Source: Flavobacterium sp. NRK1 (GTDB lineage Bacteria; Bacteroidota; Bacteroidia; Flavobacteriales; Flavobacteriaceae). Taken from it: a stretch of 64,000 nucleotides of DNA. Location of the stretch: assembly GCF_024054175.1 (NCBI RefSeq), contig NZ_JAMXLA010000001.1, positions 679,341 to 743,340 on the forward strand, read 5' to 3'. Below, one piece after another: positions 32,237-39,396 of the stretch. The notes below the pieces were generated by a model. It was not told where the DNA came from. It ran no database searches and saw only the letters and a program-made list of their open reading frames with translations. A program made the translations under genes and the position numbers. Every line of letters starts with the position of its first letter. Position 1 is the stretch's first letter.

Positions 32237-32712
32237 TATAGTTCTTTCATCATTTTATAATTGACAAGCATCACATTACCCCGAATATTCTCCTGTTCTT
32301 TTATCACTTTGTAACCTTTCTTTTCAAAAAAAGGACGGGCAGTTTTACTTATATCAGAAGTTATAATTTTGGTGTTTAATTTTTTTGCTTCATCTTCAAT
32401 TGCATTAAGTAATAGTTGAGCAATACCCTGCCGCTGATAATTTTTATGCACATACATAAAATCCAGGTAATCTCCATCACGCAATGAGGCAAAGCCAACA
32501 ATTACATTATTTTTTATTGCCAGCAAAACCAATTGGTCATTAACTAAATCTATCCAGCGATCTGTTTTCTCAGCCGATGCCGCCCACATATTTCGCTGCT
32601 CATCGTCATATTCATTTACACATACAGTTAGTATGGTTTCCCGGTAAAGCTGCTTCATTTCCGAAAGATCAGCCTGTACAGCCTGTCTTAGCGTTATTTC
32701 CTGAAAAATCAT
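32236..32712 (-). CDS. GNAT family N-acetyltransferase
   Basis: A 158-residue acetyltransferase starting at ATG 32712; the longer frame begins with a TTG two codons earlier. The acetyl-CoA site is Phe-Met-Tyr-Val-His-Lys-Asn-Tyr-Gln-Arg-Gln-Gly-Ile-Ala-Gln-Leu-Leu, a canonical Gln-x-x-Gly-x-Ala loop, followed by Ile-Thr-Ser-Asp-Ile-Ser-Lys-Thr-Ala-Arg-Pro-Phe-Phe-Glu-Lys-Lys-Gly-Tyr. This last segment resembles YafP-like members. The substrate is unknown. It is monocistronic, convergent with galE. Confidence 0.88.
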   Translation of the reverse strand: MIFQEITLRQAVQADLSEMKQLYRETILTVCVNEYDDEQRNMWAASAEKTDRWIDLVNDQLVLLAIKNNVIVGFASLRDGDYLDFMYVHKNYQRQGIAQLLLNAIEDEAKKLNTKIITSDISKTARPFFEKKGYKVIKEQENIRGNVMLVNYKMMKEL

Positions 32713-32741
32713 ATGCAAATATATAAGTATTACAACAAAAA

Positions 32742-32766
32742 AGGCTCCTGCATATTGCAGGAGCCT
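32742..32766 (-). terminator. Terminator of the AhpD-like gene
   Basis: Eleven-base perfect arms AGGCTCCTGCA (32742-32752) and its complement (32756-32766) around TAT. The minus strand continues into a U-rich tract. Confidence 0.85.
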
Positions 32767-32789
32767 AAAATTTAAAGAATCTAAAAAAA

Positions 32790-33224
32790 TTATGCAGGCA
32801 TCAGCCCTGTAGTAATTGCAATACGGTTCCAGCCGTTTATTACAATTATAAGCATTATAACCTGGGCAACATATTTTTCGCCTAATAACGATACCGCATC
32901 ATTATATGTTTTATCAGAAACATGGTTTGGTATAAGTGTAACTTCTTCCGTTAATGCCAGTATAGCCTGCTCTTCCGGTGAAAAGAAAGGTGTATCCCTC
33001 CATGCATTTAATGTAAAAATACGTTGCTGGCTTTCGCCATATTTAAGTGCATCTTTAGTATGCATATCTAAACAAAAGGCACAGCCGTTAATTTGTGAAG
33101 CCCTGATTTTAATAAGCTCTTTATGAGTATTGGTAAGTTCTGTACCTGCAATGTATTTTTCTAAAGCCAGCATTGCATTATACCCATCCGGTTCTACCTT
33201 AAATAAATTCATTCTTTTTTCCAT
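32790..33224 (-). CDS. AhpD-like / carboxymuconolactone decarboxylase family protein
   Basis: A 144-residue helical protein with the AhpD/CMD signature Ile-Arg-Ala-Ser-Gln-Ile-Asn-Gly-Cys-Ala-Phe-Cys-Leu-Asp-Met-His-Thr-Lys, that is Cys-x-x-Cys followed by His three residues later. AhpD proteins use this dithiol for peroxidase activity; many CMD members are unassigned. The motif is complete, favouring a redox role. The next gene upstream on the same strand is a Crp/Fnr-type regulator, a pairing often seen for this family in Bacteroidetes, so it is a plausible target of that regulator. The role is inferred. Confidence 0.85.
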   Translation of the reverse strand: MEKRMNLFKVEPDGYNAMLALEKYIAGTELTNTHKELIKIRASQINGCAFCLDMHTKDALKYGESQQRIFTLNAWRDTPFFSPEEQAILALTEEVTLIPNHVSDKTYNDAVSLLGEKYVAQVIMLIIVINGWNRIAITTGLMPA

Positions 33225-33326
33225 GACGTTTATTATTAATTTGTTATCTAATTTGTCGAATACAAATTTCCGTCAACAGATTATCAAAAAACTTAATCAC
33301 GATTAAGAAATGAACTTGTTCTAAAA

Positions 33327-33896
33327 TTATTTTTTTGCCCGCAGCTTACTTAAAAATTCAGGCGTTATACCCAAAAAAGAAGCCAGCATATATTGTGGTA
33401 CACGCTGTACAAATTCAGGATGCCTGCTGTTCATTAAATGATATTGCTGCTCACCGCTCAAATTAAATATATAATGTATCCGCGTCAATTGGGCAGAGTA
33501 TGCCTTTTCAAGAACAATCCTGAAATAGCGTTCCAATTGTGGGATTTTTTCAAACAACTCATTCTGAGCTTTTTTTGTAAATGAAAGAACTTTCGTTTTT
33601 TCTACAGCCTGAATATAAAATCCTGAAGGGCATTCTCCCTTAAAGCTCACATAATCTGTAAGCCACCAGTTTTCAATAGCAAACTGTATAACCTGTTCTG
33701 TTCCCTTATCAGTCATAAGATACATTCTTAAGCAACCCTGTGCTACAAAATAATTTTCATTGCATATTTGTCCGGCTTCAAGCAGATGCTCTTTCTTTTT
33801 CAGCTCCCTTATCTGTATCGATGAAAGCAACAAATCAACCTCTTCTCTACTAAGGTTAATGTGTTTTTTTATATGTGTAACAATTGCATCAAACAT
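33327..33896 (-). CDS. Crp/Fnr family transcriptional regulator
   Basis: A 189-residue regulator. I use ATG 33896, since the longer frame begins at a TTG ten codons upstream in the divergent promoter region. The N-terminal 120 residues form a cyclic-nucleotide-binding jelly roll (Leu-Leu-Glu-Ala-Gly-Gln, Val-Ala-Gln-Gly-Cys-Leu-Arg). The C-terminal part is short: Met-Leu-Ala-Ser-Phe-Leu-Gly-Ile-Thr-Pro-Glu-Phe-Leu-Ser-Lys-Leu-Arg is the recognition helix-turn-helix, as in the many small Bacteroidetes Crp-like proteins. The cAMP-contacting Arg-Ser pair is not evident, so the ligand is unknown. It is divergent from the DPP11-like gene and precedes the AhpD-like gene. Confidence 0.9.
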   Translation of the reverse strand: MFDAIVTHIKKHINLSREEVDLLLSSIQIRELKKKEHLLEAGQICNENYFVAQGCLRMYLMTDKGTEQVIQFAIENWWLTDYVSFKGECPSGFYIQAVEKTKVLSFTKKAQNELFEKIPQLERYFRIVLEKAYSAQLTRIHYIFNLSGEQQYHLMNSRHPEFVQRVPQYMLASFLGITPEFLSKLRAKK

Positions 33897-33927
33897 GGTA
33901 CTTATAGATATGGCATAAATATACAAA

Positions 33928-33959
33928 TTGTACCCATTTATAAATAATGTGTAACTTGC
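33928..33959 (+). promoter_or_regulatory. Probable promoter of the S46 peptidase gene
   Basis: TTG at 33928-33930, spacing 21, TAACTTGC at 33952-33959 (one off TAnnTTTG); ATG at 33987. Confidence 0.45.
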
Positions 33960-33986
33960 GCAACGCTAAAATAATTAAATCAAACT

Positions 33987-36122
33987 ATGAGATTATTACG
34001 ACTACTTGTCTTATTACTTGTTCTTCCTGCCTATGCACAACAAGGCGGTATGTGGATACCTTCGCTGCTTAAAGGAATGAATGAAAAAGAAATGAAAAGC
34101 CTTGGCATGAAAATGTCTGCGTCAGACATTTATGATGTAAACCATTCAAGCCTTAAAGATGCTGTACCGCAATTTAACGGAGGATGTACCTCTGAAGTCA
34201 TATCTTCAAGAGGACTGTTGCTTACCAACCACCACTGCGGTTATGGCGAAATACAATCACACTCTACTGTAGAACATGATTACCTAACCAACGGCTTTTG
34301 GGCAATGAGCCTGGCTGAAGAATTGCCAAACCCCGATCTTGAAGTTACTTTTATTGTTAGAATAGAAGATGTTACCTCTCAGGTTCTTGAAGGAGTGAGC
34401 ACTCTTACTGACGAAAAAGACAAACAGAAAAAAATAGAACAAAACATTTCCCGACTTACTAATACATTACCAAAAGAGTCATGGCAGGGTAACAGTATCC
34501 GTACTTTTTATGAAGGCAACCAGTATATGCGTTTTGTAACCGAAACTTTTACAGATGTACGCCTTGTTGGGGCTCCGCCTTCATCAATAGGTAAGTTTGG
34601 ATCGGATACAGACAACTGGGTCTGGCCAAGGCATACCGGAGATTTCTCACTGTTCCGCATTTATGCCAATAAAGACAACAAACCTGCAGATTATTCTCCT
34701 GATAATGTCCCATATATACCTAAACACTTTTTCCCGGTATCTATAGGTGGCGTTAAAGAAAATGATTTTACACTTGTATTTGGTTATCCGGGAAGAACAA
34801 GTGAATATTTACCTGCTGTTGCTGTAGAGCAAATTGTAAACAGCCTTAACCCTGCTAAAATTGAAGTAAGGGATGCCGCTCTTAAAGTAGCCGATGGCTT
34901 TATGCGTAAAGATAAAGCGATCAAAATTCAATATGCAGCAAAATATGCCAGCATTGCCAATTACTGGAAGAAATGGATAGGCGAAACCCAGGGACTTAAA
35001 AAAACCAATGCTGTAGCCATTAAAAAAGCCTATGAAAAAGATTTTCTTGCCAAAGTATCCAAAGCAGGCAAACAGGACGAGTATGGCAGCCTGATGAGAG
35101 ATTTTGAGAAAAATTACAACGAGATAGCTCCTTATGCACTAAGCAGGGATTATTTTATTGAAGTTGTACTGCGTAATACAGAATTGCTTACTACTGCTTA
35201 CAGGTTATACCAGCTTGAACAGATCTATGATGCACGTGGAGAACAATCGTTTACAGACAGGAGAAATAATACACTGGCTGCACTTGAAGAAACCTATAGA
35301 GACTTTAATAAGAATGTTGATGAAAAGATATTTGAGCAGCTTATAGAACTATATGCTACAAAGTCTCCAAAAGAGTTTTTACCGGCTGAGGTAATCAATA
35401 AAGATTATAAAGCTATGACTGCTGAAATTTACAGCCAGTCTAAACTTACATCTTATGAAGGCGTAAAAGAACTGCTAAGCGGCGATGCCAAAACAGTAAT
35501 AGAGCGCCTTAATAAAGACAAAGGATATCAGCTTGTAAAAGCGCTTACCGATGCCTTTGTTGCCAATGTGGCCCCTAAATATGACGAGATTAATTTAAAG
35601 ATTGCCTCACTGCAACGTACTTATATGAAGGGTATATTAGAATTAAGCCCTAAAGATGCGCGCATATTCCCGGATGCAAACAGTACAATGCGTGTAACCT
35701 ACGGAAAAGTTAACGGCTATGAGCCAAGGGATGCGGTTTATTATAAGCCGGTAACTTATCTAGACGGTGTAATGGAAAAATATGTACCCGGAGATTATGA
35801 ATTTGACGTTCCGGAAAAACTAATAGACTTATATAATAAAAAAGATTATGGCCGCTATGGCGAAAACGGAAAAATGCCGGTTTGTTTTATAGGCACGAAT
35901 CATACTACAGGAGGTAATTCCGGAAGTCCCGCAATAGATGCAAAAGGAAACCTTATAGGCTTAAACTTTGACCGTGTGTGGGAAGGCACTATGAGTGATA
36001 TATATTATGACCCGTCTATATGCAGAAATATAATGGTAGATATGCGATATGTATTATTTATAATAGACAAGTATGCAGGTGCAAAACACCTTGTTGATGA
36101 AATGAAAATTGTAGGTAAATAA
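33987..36122 (+). CDS. S46 family dipeptidyl peptidase, DPP11-like
   Basis: A periplasmic serine exopeptidase that removes dipeptides from peptide N-termini, feeding peptide catabolism. A signal peptide (about 1-18, ending Ala-Tyr-Ala-Gln) is present and the length, 711, is standard. The chymotrypsin-like site shows Leu-Leu-Thr-Asn-His-His-Cys-Gly-Tyr-Gly (His82/83) and catalytic Ser645 in Gly-Gly-Asn-Ser-Gly-Ser-Pro. Arg663 lies 18 residues after the Ser, in Asn-Phe-Asp-Arg. In the Porphyromonas enzymes this position is Arg in DPP11 (Asp/Glu at P1) and Gly in DPP7 (hydrophobic P1), so acidic specificity is predicted. It is monocistronic. Confidence 0.92.
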   Translation: MRLLRLLVLLLVLPAYAQQGGMWIPSLLKGMNEKEMKSLGMKMSASDIYDVNHSSLKDAVPQFNGGCTSEVISSRGLLLTNHHCGYGEIQSHSTVEHDYLTNGFWAMSLAEELPNPDLEVTFIVRIEDVTSQVLEGVSTLTDEKDKQKKIEQNISRLTNTLPKESWQGNSIRTFYEGNQYMRFVTETFTDVRLVGAPPSSIGKFGSDTDNWVWPRHTGDFSLFRIYANKDNKPADYSPDNVPYIPKHFFPVSIGGVKENDFTLVFGYPGRTSEYLPAVAVEQIVNSLNPAKIEVRDAALKVADGFMRKDKAIKIQYAAKYASIANYWKKWIGETQGLKKTNAVAIKKAYEKDFLAKVSKAGKQDEYGSLMRDFEKNYNEIAPYALSRDYFIEVVLRNTELLTTAYRLYQLEQIYDARGEQSFTDRRNNTLAALEETYRDFNKNVDEKIFEQLIELYATKSPKEFLPAEVINKDYKAMTAEIYSQSKLTSYEGVKELLSGDAKTVIERLNKDKGYQLVKALTDAFVANVAPKYDEINLKIASLQRTYMKGILELSPKDARIFPDANSTMRVTYGKVNGYEPRDAVYYKPVTYLDGVMEKYVPGDYEFDVPEKLIDLYNKKDYGRYGENGKMPVCFIGTNHTTGGNSGSPAIDAKGNLIGLNFDRVWEGTMSDIYYDPSICRNIMVDMRYVLFIIDKYAGAKHLVDEMKIVGK

Positions 36123-36289
36123 CCCCTCTTTTTTTGACACCCAAAATACTTAGTTAATACTAAGTTATCTGCGTAAGAATAATAGCAGGGCATACATTGT
36201 ATCATATTAACGCGGAAAAGCAAAAGAAGCTTTGCAAACGCCTGTATTTAAAGGGAAAAAGATTTAAAAAAAATTTTGCGTTAAATATT

Positions 36290-36317
36290 TTGTGATATTA
36301 AAAAATTTATATCTTTG
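36290..36317 (+). promoter_or_regulatory. Promoter of the acidic lipoprotein gene
   Basis: TTTG ending at 36292, spacing 17, TATCTTTG at 36310-36317: full match to the vegetative pattern. ATG follows at 36354. Confidence 0.75.
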
Positions 36318-36353
36318 CTCCGAATTAATAATTAACCTTTATAATTTAGTAAG

Positions 36354-36563
36354 ATGAAAAAAGTTGTTTTAAGCCTAGCTCTAGTAGCAATGATGAGTGT
36401 TTCTTTCGTTTCTTGTAAAGAAACTGCTAAAGAAGAAACTACTACTGAAGAAACTGTAGTTGAAGAGACTCCAGCTGTTGAAGAAACTACTACAGTTGAC
36501 ACTACTGCTGTTGATACTGCTGCTGCTGCTACTCCAGAAGTTGAAGCTCCTGCTGCTCACTAA
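36354..36563 (+). CDS. Small acidic Glu/Thr/Ala-rich lipoprotein (69 aa)
   Basis: A 69-residue lipoprotein: signal peptide with lipobox Phe-Val-Ser-Cys (Cys21), then 48 residues of almost only Glu, Thr, Val, Ala, Asp and Pro in loose repeats (Glu-Glu-Thr-Thr, Val-Asp-Thr-Thr-Ala). The mature part should be disordered and strongly acidic, ending in His. Such proteins are frequent in flavobacteria, usually with no assigned role. Expression is probably high, given the near-perfect promoter and dedicated terminator. The nucleotide repeats (GAAACTACT, GCTGCTGCT) may vary in length between strains. Confidence 0.8.
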   Translation: MKKVVLSLALVAMMSVSFVSCKETAKEETTTEETVVEETPAVEETTTVDTTAVDTAAAATPEVEAPAAH

Positions 36564-36589
36564 GAATTAGCGAGACTAGTAAAGTATTT

Positions 36590-36611
36590 AAAGCTCCCGA
36601 TAGGGGGCTTT
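36590..36611 (+). terminator. Terminator of the acidic lipoprotein gene
   Basis: AAAGCTCCC pairs with GGGGGCTTT (one G-U pair) across a short loop and is followed by a T-rich run. Confidence 0.75.
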
Positions 36612-36704
36612 TTTATTTTTATATGTTTTTAAAAAGTAAAAAAACTGCCTCATAACTGAGACAGTTTTATTAATAACAAATCAGATAAAAAGGAAAGGTA
36701 TTAT

Positions 36705-37628
36705 TTAGTTGATGCTGCCTATTAAAGTACCCACAGCAAAATCAGACTGGCTGCAGCCATCTGTACCGAAAAGGCCATCTGAGCCATTGCATCCCGCGAA
36801 GTTCCAGTAAGCGCGATCGCGGAAAAGCGGCCCCTTACCTGATCCGCCCCATACACCGCTGAAATTGAATTCTGTTTTAGAACAATTCATTTGCACAAGA
36901 TTATTCCATGTGCCATATTCATCCCCTGAATCAGCAGGATTTCTGTAATCACCATAGTAAGTACACTCATAACCAAAAAAGCTTGTTGAGCGTGAGTTAT
37001 GATACATTCCATGTGCTTTTTTACCCACAAAGGCCACAAGCCTGGTGCCTGCCGCAACGTTTCTCCAGTCTTTGGTATACCACCCTCCATGCTGAAAATA
37101 TGTCACAGTAATAATTTTTGATGTAGATTTTCTAAACTGTACTACTACATGCTCCCAATCATAATTATGACCACCCTGACCAGCCGCACATGGCTGTTGA
37201 TTTTTATATGTAAGCCAGTAATCAATGAAGACCTTGTCAGAGTCAGTAGGATGTTGCTGTACATCGAAATAAGTTGGAAAAACAGGTTGAGAAGGCGATA
37301 TAATATCAGTAAGGGCAAGAGTAGAACCACAGGTTATAGAAGAAGGGCTGGAGCTATCCCATATATCTTCTACAGACGTTGGATAATCAGGCGCTGCACG
37401 GTCAAATTTTACAAGAGGCGCAAACTGAGCCGCCCAGTTAGCAGCATCACTCCCGGATATTTTTGTAGCACTCTCGCTACATGCACAATTAAGAAAAGTG
37501 TTTACATTAGCTTTTGCTTCTCTGTTAAAAATTACTTCGTCTGCATCTTCTTCCATAGAAGGTGCCGAACACCGAGAAAAAAAGACTATGCTAAACACAG
37601 CCAATACTTTAATAAAATTGTTTTTCAT
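36705..37628 (-). CDS. Lipoprotein with NPP1/Vps62-like domain
   Basis: A 307-residue secreted protein with a lipobox around Cys20. The mature part starts with Phe-Ala-Pro-Leu-Val-Lys-Phe-Asp-Arg-Ala-Ala-Pro-Asp-Tyr-Pro, then Tyr-Trp-Leu-Thr-Tyr, and Gly153-His-Asn-Tyr-Asp-Trp-Glu159-His-Val-Val-Val. The last segment matches the Gly-His-Arg-His-Asp-Trp-Glu heptad of necrosis-inducing NLP proteins; the three metal ligands (His154, Asp157, Glu159) are kept. The next strands (Tyr-Phe-Gln-His-Gly-Gly-Trp-Tyr-Thr, Val-Gly-Lys-Lys-Ala-His-Gly-Met-Tyr-His) resemble Vps62/DUF946-type proteins. Nine or so Cys suggest disulfides. Toxin activity is not implied by the fold alone. It is monocistronic. Confidence 0.65.
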   Translation of the reverse strand: MKNNFIKVLAVFSIVFFSRCSAPSMEEDADEVIFNREAKANVNTFLNCACSESATKISGSDAANWAAQFAPLVKFDRAAPDYPTSVEDIWDSSSPSSITCGSTLALTDIISPSQPVFPTYFDVQQHPTDSDKVFIDYWLTYKNQQPCAAGQGGHNYDWEHVVVQFRKSTSKIITVTYFQHGGWYTKDWRNVAAGTRLVAFVGKKAHGMYHNSRSTSFFGYECTYYGDYRNPADSGDEYGTWNNLVQMNCSKTEFNFSGVWGGSGKGPLFRDRAYWNFAGCNGSDGLFGTDGCSQSDFAVGTLIGSIN

Positions 37629-37956
37629 AATTTAAAATTTAGTTGAATTGGTTTTAGAATCTGATTTGTTATTAATAGCAATTCACTGAACCATAACCTT
37701 TAACACAAAGAACATGAAACAGTGTTAAGTACATTATTCTAAAACATTTTTAAATTATCATTATAACATTAAGAACGTTAAGCCTTGTAAATCAATCATT
37801 AAAGATTAATTAAAAATGCTTTTTTTAGATATTTTTAAAATCCGGTATAACAAAAAAGCCTAAATTATCTGGCATAAAGTGAAGACAGATTTACAATTTA
37901 AACCTGGAAGATTTTAAGGAAAGATAGATTGATGAATGTAATTTATAAGCACAAAA
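37629..37956. other. Gene-free AT-rich stretch
   Basis: About 330 bases between the start of the NPP1-like gene and the tRNA terminator. I see no convincing reading frame, RNA gene or full-consensus promoter. Confidence 0.5.
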
Positions 37957-37986
37957 AAAGCCTTAAACTTTCATTTAAGGCTTTTG
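37957..37986 (-). terminator. Terminator of the tRNA operon
   Basis: Twelve-base perfect arms (37957-37968, 37975-37986), six-base loop, then an A-run read as U on the minus strand. It abuts the discriminator base of tRNA-Leu. Confidence 0.85.
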
Positions 37987-38072
37987 TACTCAAGGCGGGA
38001 CTTGAACCCGCACGGGCATTACTACCCACTGGATTTTAAGTCCAGCGTGTCTACCAATTCCACCACTCGAGC
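37987..38072 (-). tRNA. tRNA-Leu (anticodon TAA)
   Basis: An 86-base class II tRNA on the minus strand. The acceptor arm (GCTCGAG with CTTGAGT, G-U closing pair) and the T-arm (GCGGG TTCAAGT CCCGC) pair, the anticodon stem CTGGA/TCCAG holds loop CTTAAAA giving anticodon TAA, and a long variable arm is present. The 3' CCA is not encoded, as is usual in Bacteroidetes. It is co-transcribed after tRNA-Gly with a 15-base spacer. Confidence 0.95.
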
Positions 38073-38087
38073 ATTATTAGTAGTTTG

Positions 38088-38160
38088 AGCGAAAAACGGG
38101 ATTCGAACCCGCGACCTCAACCTTGGCAAGGTTGCGCTCTACCAACTGAGCTATTTTCGC
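38088..38160 (-). tRNA. tRNA-Gly (anticodon GCC)
   Basis: A 73-base tRNA on the minus strand. Acceptor GCGAAAA/TTTTCGC, D-arm with AGCTCAGTTGGTAGAGC, anticodon stem CAACC/GGTTG with loop TTGCCAA (anticodon GCC), and T-arm GCGGG TTCGAAT CCCGT. CCA is not encoded. It is the first gene of the two-tRNA transcript. Confidence 0.96.
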
Positions 38161-38308
38161 GTTTGCTTACCGCTGTTTGTTTCAGTAATTCGGTTGCAAA
38201 TGTAGCACTAAATTTCAATTCTGCAAACGTTTCTTTGAAAAAAAATACCTAAAAAATATAACTTTCTGATAACGTTCGGCTTAAATTAAAAAGTTTTTTT
38301 TAAAGGTC

Positions 38309-39346
38309 TTAATTCAATTTACAATCTTTCACATTACCGATCACATCAGAATTCGAATAGAAGTAATCTTCTTTAGATACAGGACGATTTATAAGTGTGT
38401 AGTGAAAATCAAAATAACTATTGCGGCAATACTTAAAAACTAATTTCTTTTCAAAATCATCCAGACTTAATTGCAGGTACGTCTTTCTTCTTCTATTAAT
38501 TTCATCGAACTCAGGCACTTCTCTCAGTTTATATATCTGACATTCAAATATATTAAAAATATACCCGCCTGTTTCTACGAAAACCTGATTAGAAAGCTCT
38601 ATGATTCCAGCTAAAAAAGAAGGTTTAATATCTCCGCTTATCATCTTATTTATATAGATATCCTTAATTTCATCTAGTAAGTTTTTATCGCGTCCCATTT
38701 CCAGATAATGAAGAAATACAATATCCGGTCTTCTTATTTCACCAAACATGGTATCTGAAGCTATATGAACCCCTAACTTTTTTTCAGAATAAAAGCCATT
38801 CTTCTTTATATAATCAAGCATATTTCTTGTATTATCCCTGAAAAGATTTTCCAGAGTATCCGGAAGCTTCCATTCATCATGATATTTAGTCAGTCTAAGC
38901 TTATTATATATTGAATCCCGTTTTCCAAATTCATTCAGACCTGCAAGGTATTTACTGTTAGCCTGCATCTTTTCTTTCCTCACCTTTTCAGCTTTATGTA
39001 TCACTTTCTGAAAGGCCTTATCAGAAATATAACTTTCAAATACTTTTCTTTTAAAAAACTTTGCCCCTACCCCTTTACCGGCAAGTTTATCTGCAAAAGC
39101 GAGAACTTGTTCCGTATTTTTTTCTTTATGGGCACAAACGGCTGCATTATAAAGATCAACACCAAACCCAACGCCTGTTGTATAGGCTTCTTTATATTTA
39201 TTAAGTGCCTGCTTATAATTACCCTCTGTAATACTTAGTTCAGCCTCATTTACAAGATTATTGTAGTGCTCTCCTAAACTTTGGGCCGTTAAGTGATTTG
39301 TAAAAGAAAATATTACTAAAAATAAAAAACGTGTAAGGTACTTCAT
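38309..39346 (-). CDS. Secreted TPR-like protein, unknown
   Basis: A 345-residue protein with a signal peptide (about 1-21, ending Leu-Thr-Ala-Gln). Residues 25-130 are helical with TPR spacing (Ala-Glu-Leu-Ser-Ile-Thr-Glu-Gly-Asn-Tyr-Lys-Gln-Ala-Leu-Asn-Lys-Tyr-Lys-Glu-Ala, then Leu-Tyr-Asn-Ala-Ala-Val-Cys-Ala). The remainder is rich in Lys, Asp, Tyr and Phe with no motif I can name; it resembles the many flavobacterial 'DUF6624-like' sequences in general style, but I cannot confirm that. It lies upstream of the tRNAs and 50 bases downstream of mutS on the same strand, so it may be read through from mutS. Confidence 0.7.
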   Translation of the reverse strand: MKYLTRFLFLVIFSFTNHLTAQSLGEHYNNLVNEAELSITEGNYKQALNKYKEAYTTGVGFGVDLYNAAVCAHKEKNTEQVLAFADKLAGKGVGAKFFKRKVFESYISDKAFQKVIHKAEKVRKEKMQANSKYLAGLNEFGKRDSIYNKLRLTKYHDEWKLPDTLENLFRDNTRNMLDYIKKNGFYSEKKLGVHIASDTMFGEIRRPDIVFLHYLEMGRDKNLLDEIKDIYINKMISGDIKPSFLAGIIELSNQVFVETGGYIFNIFECQIYKLREVPEFDEINRRRKTYLQLSLDDFEKKLVFKYCRNSYFDFHYTLINRPVSKEDYFYSNSDVIGNVKDCKLN

Positions 39347-39396
39347 ACAATAATTTTAATTTATTTTATGAACGTAAAACCCAGGGTTTTGTTGTT

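Noticed and set aside
37149..37646. A 165-codon plus-strand frame opposite the NPP1-like lipoprotein.
   Set aside because: It is Arg/Lys/Tyr-rich with no recognisable domain, while the minus strand has a signal peptide, lipobox and family motif.
38161..38308. The space next to the tRNAs was examined for further tRNA or rRNA genes.
   Set aside because: No cloverleaf or conserved rRNA segment was found; it only holds AT-rich spacer and a T-rich tract beside the TPR gene.
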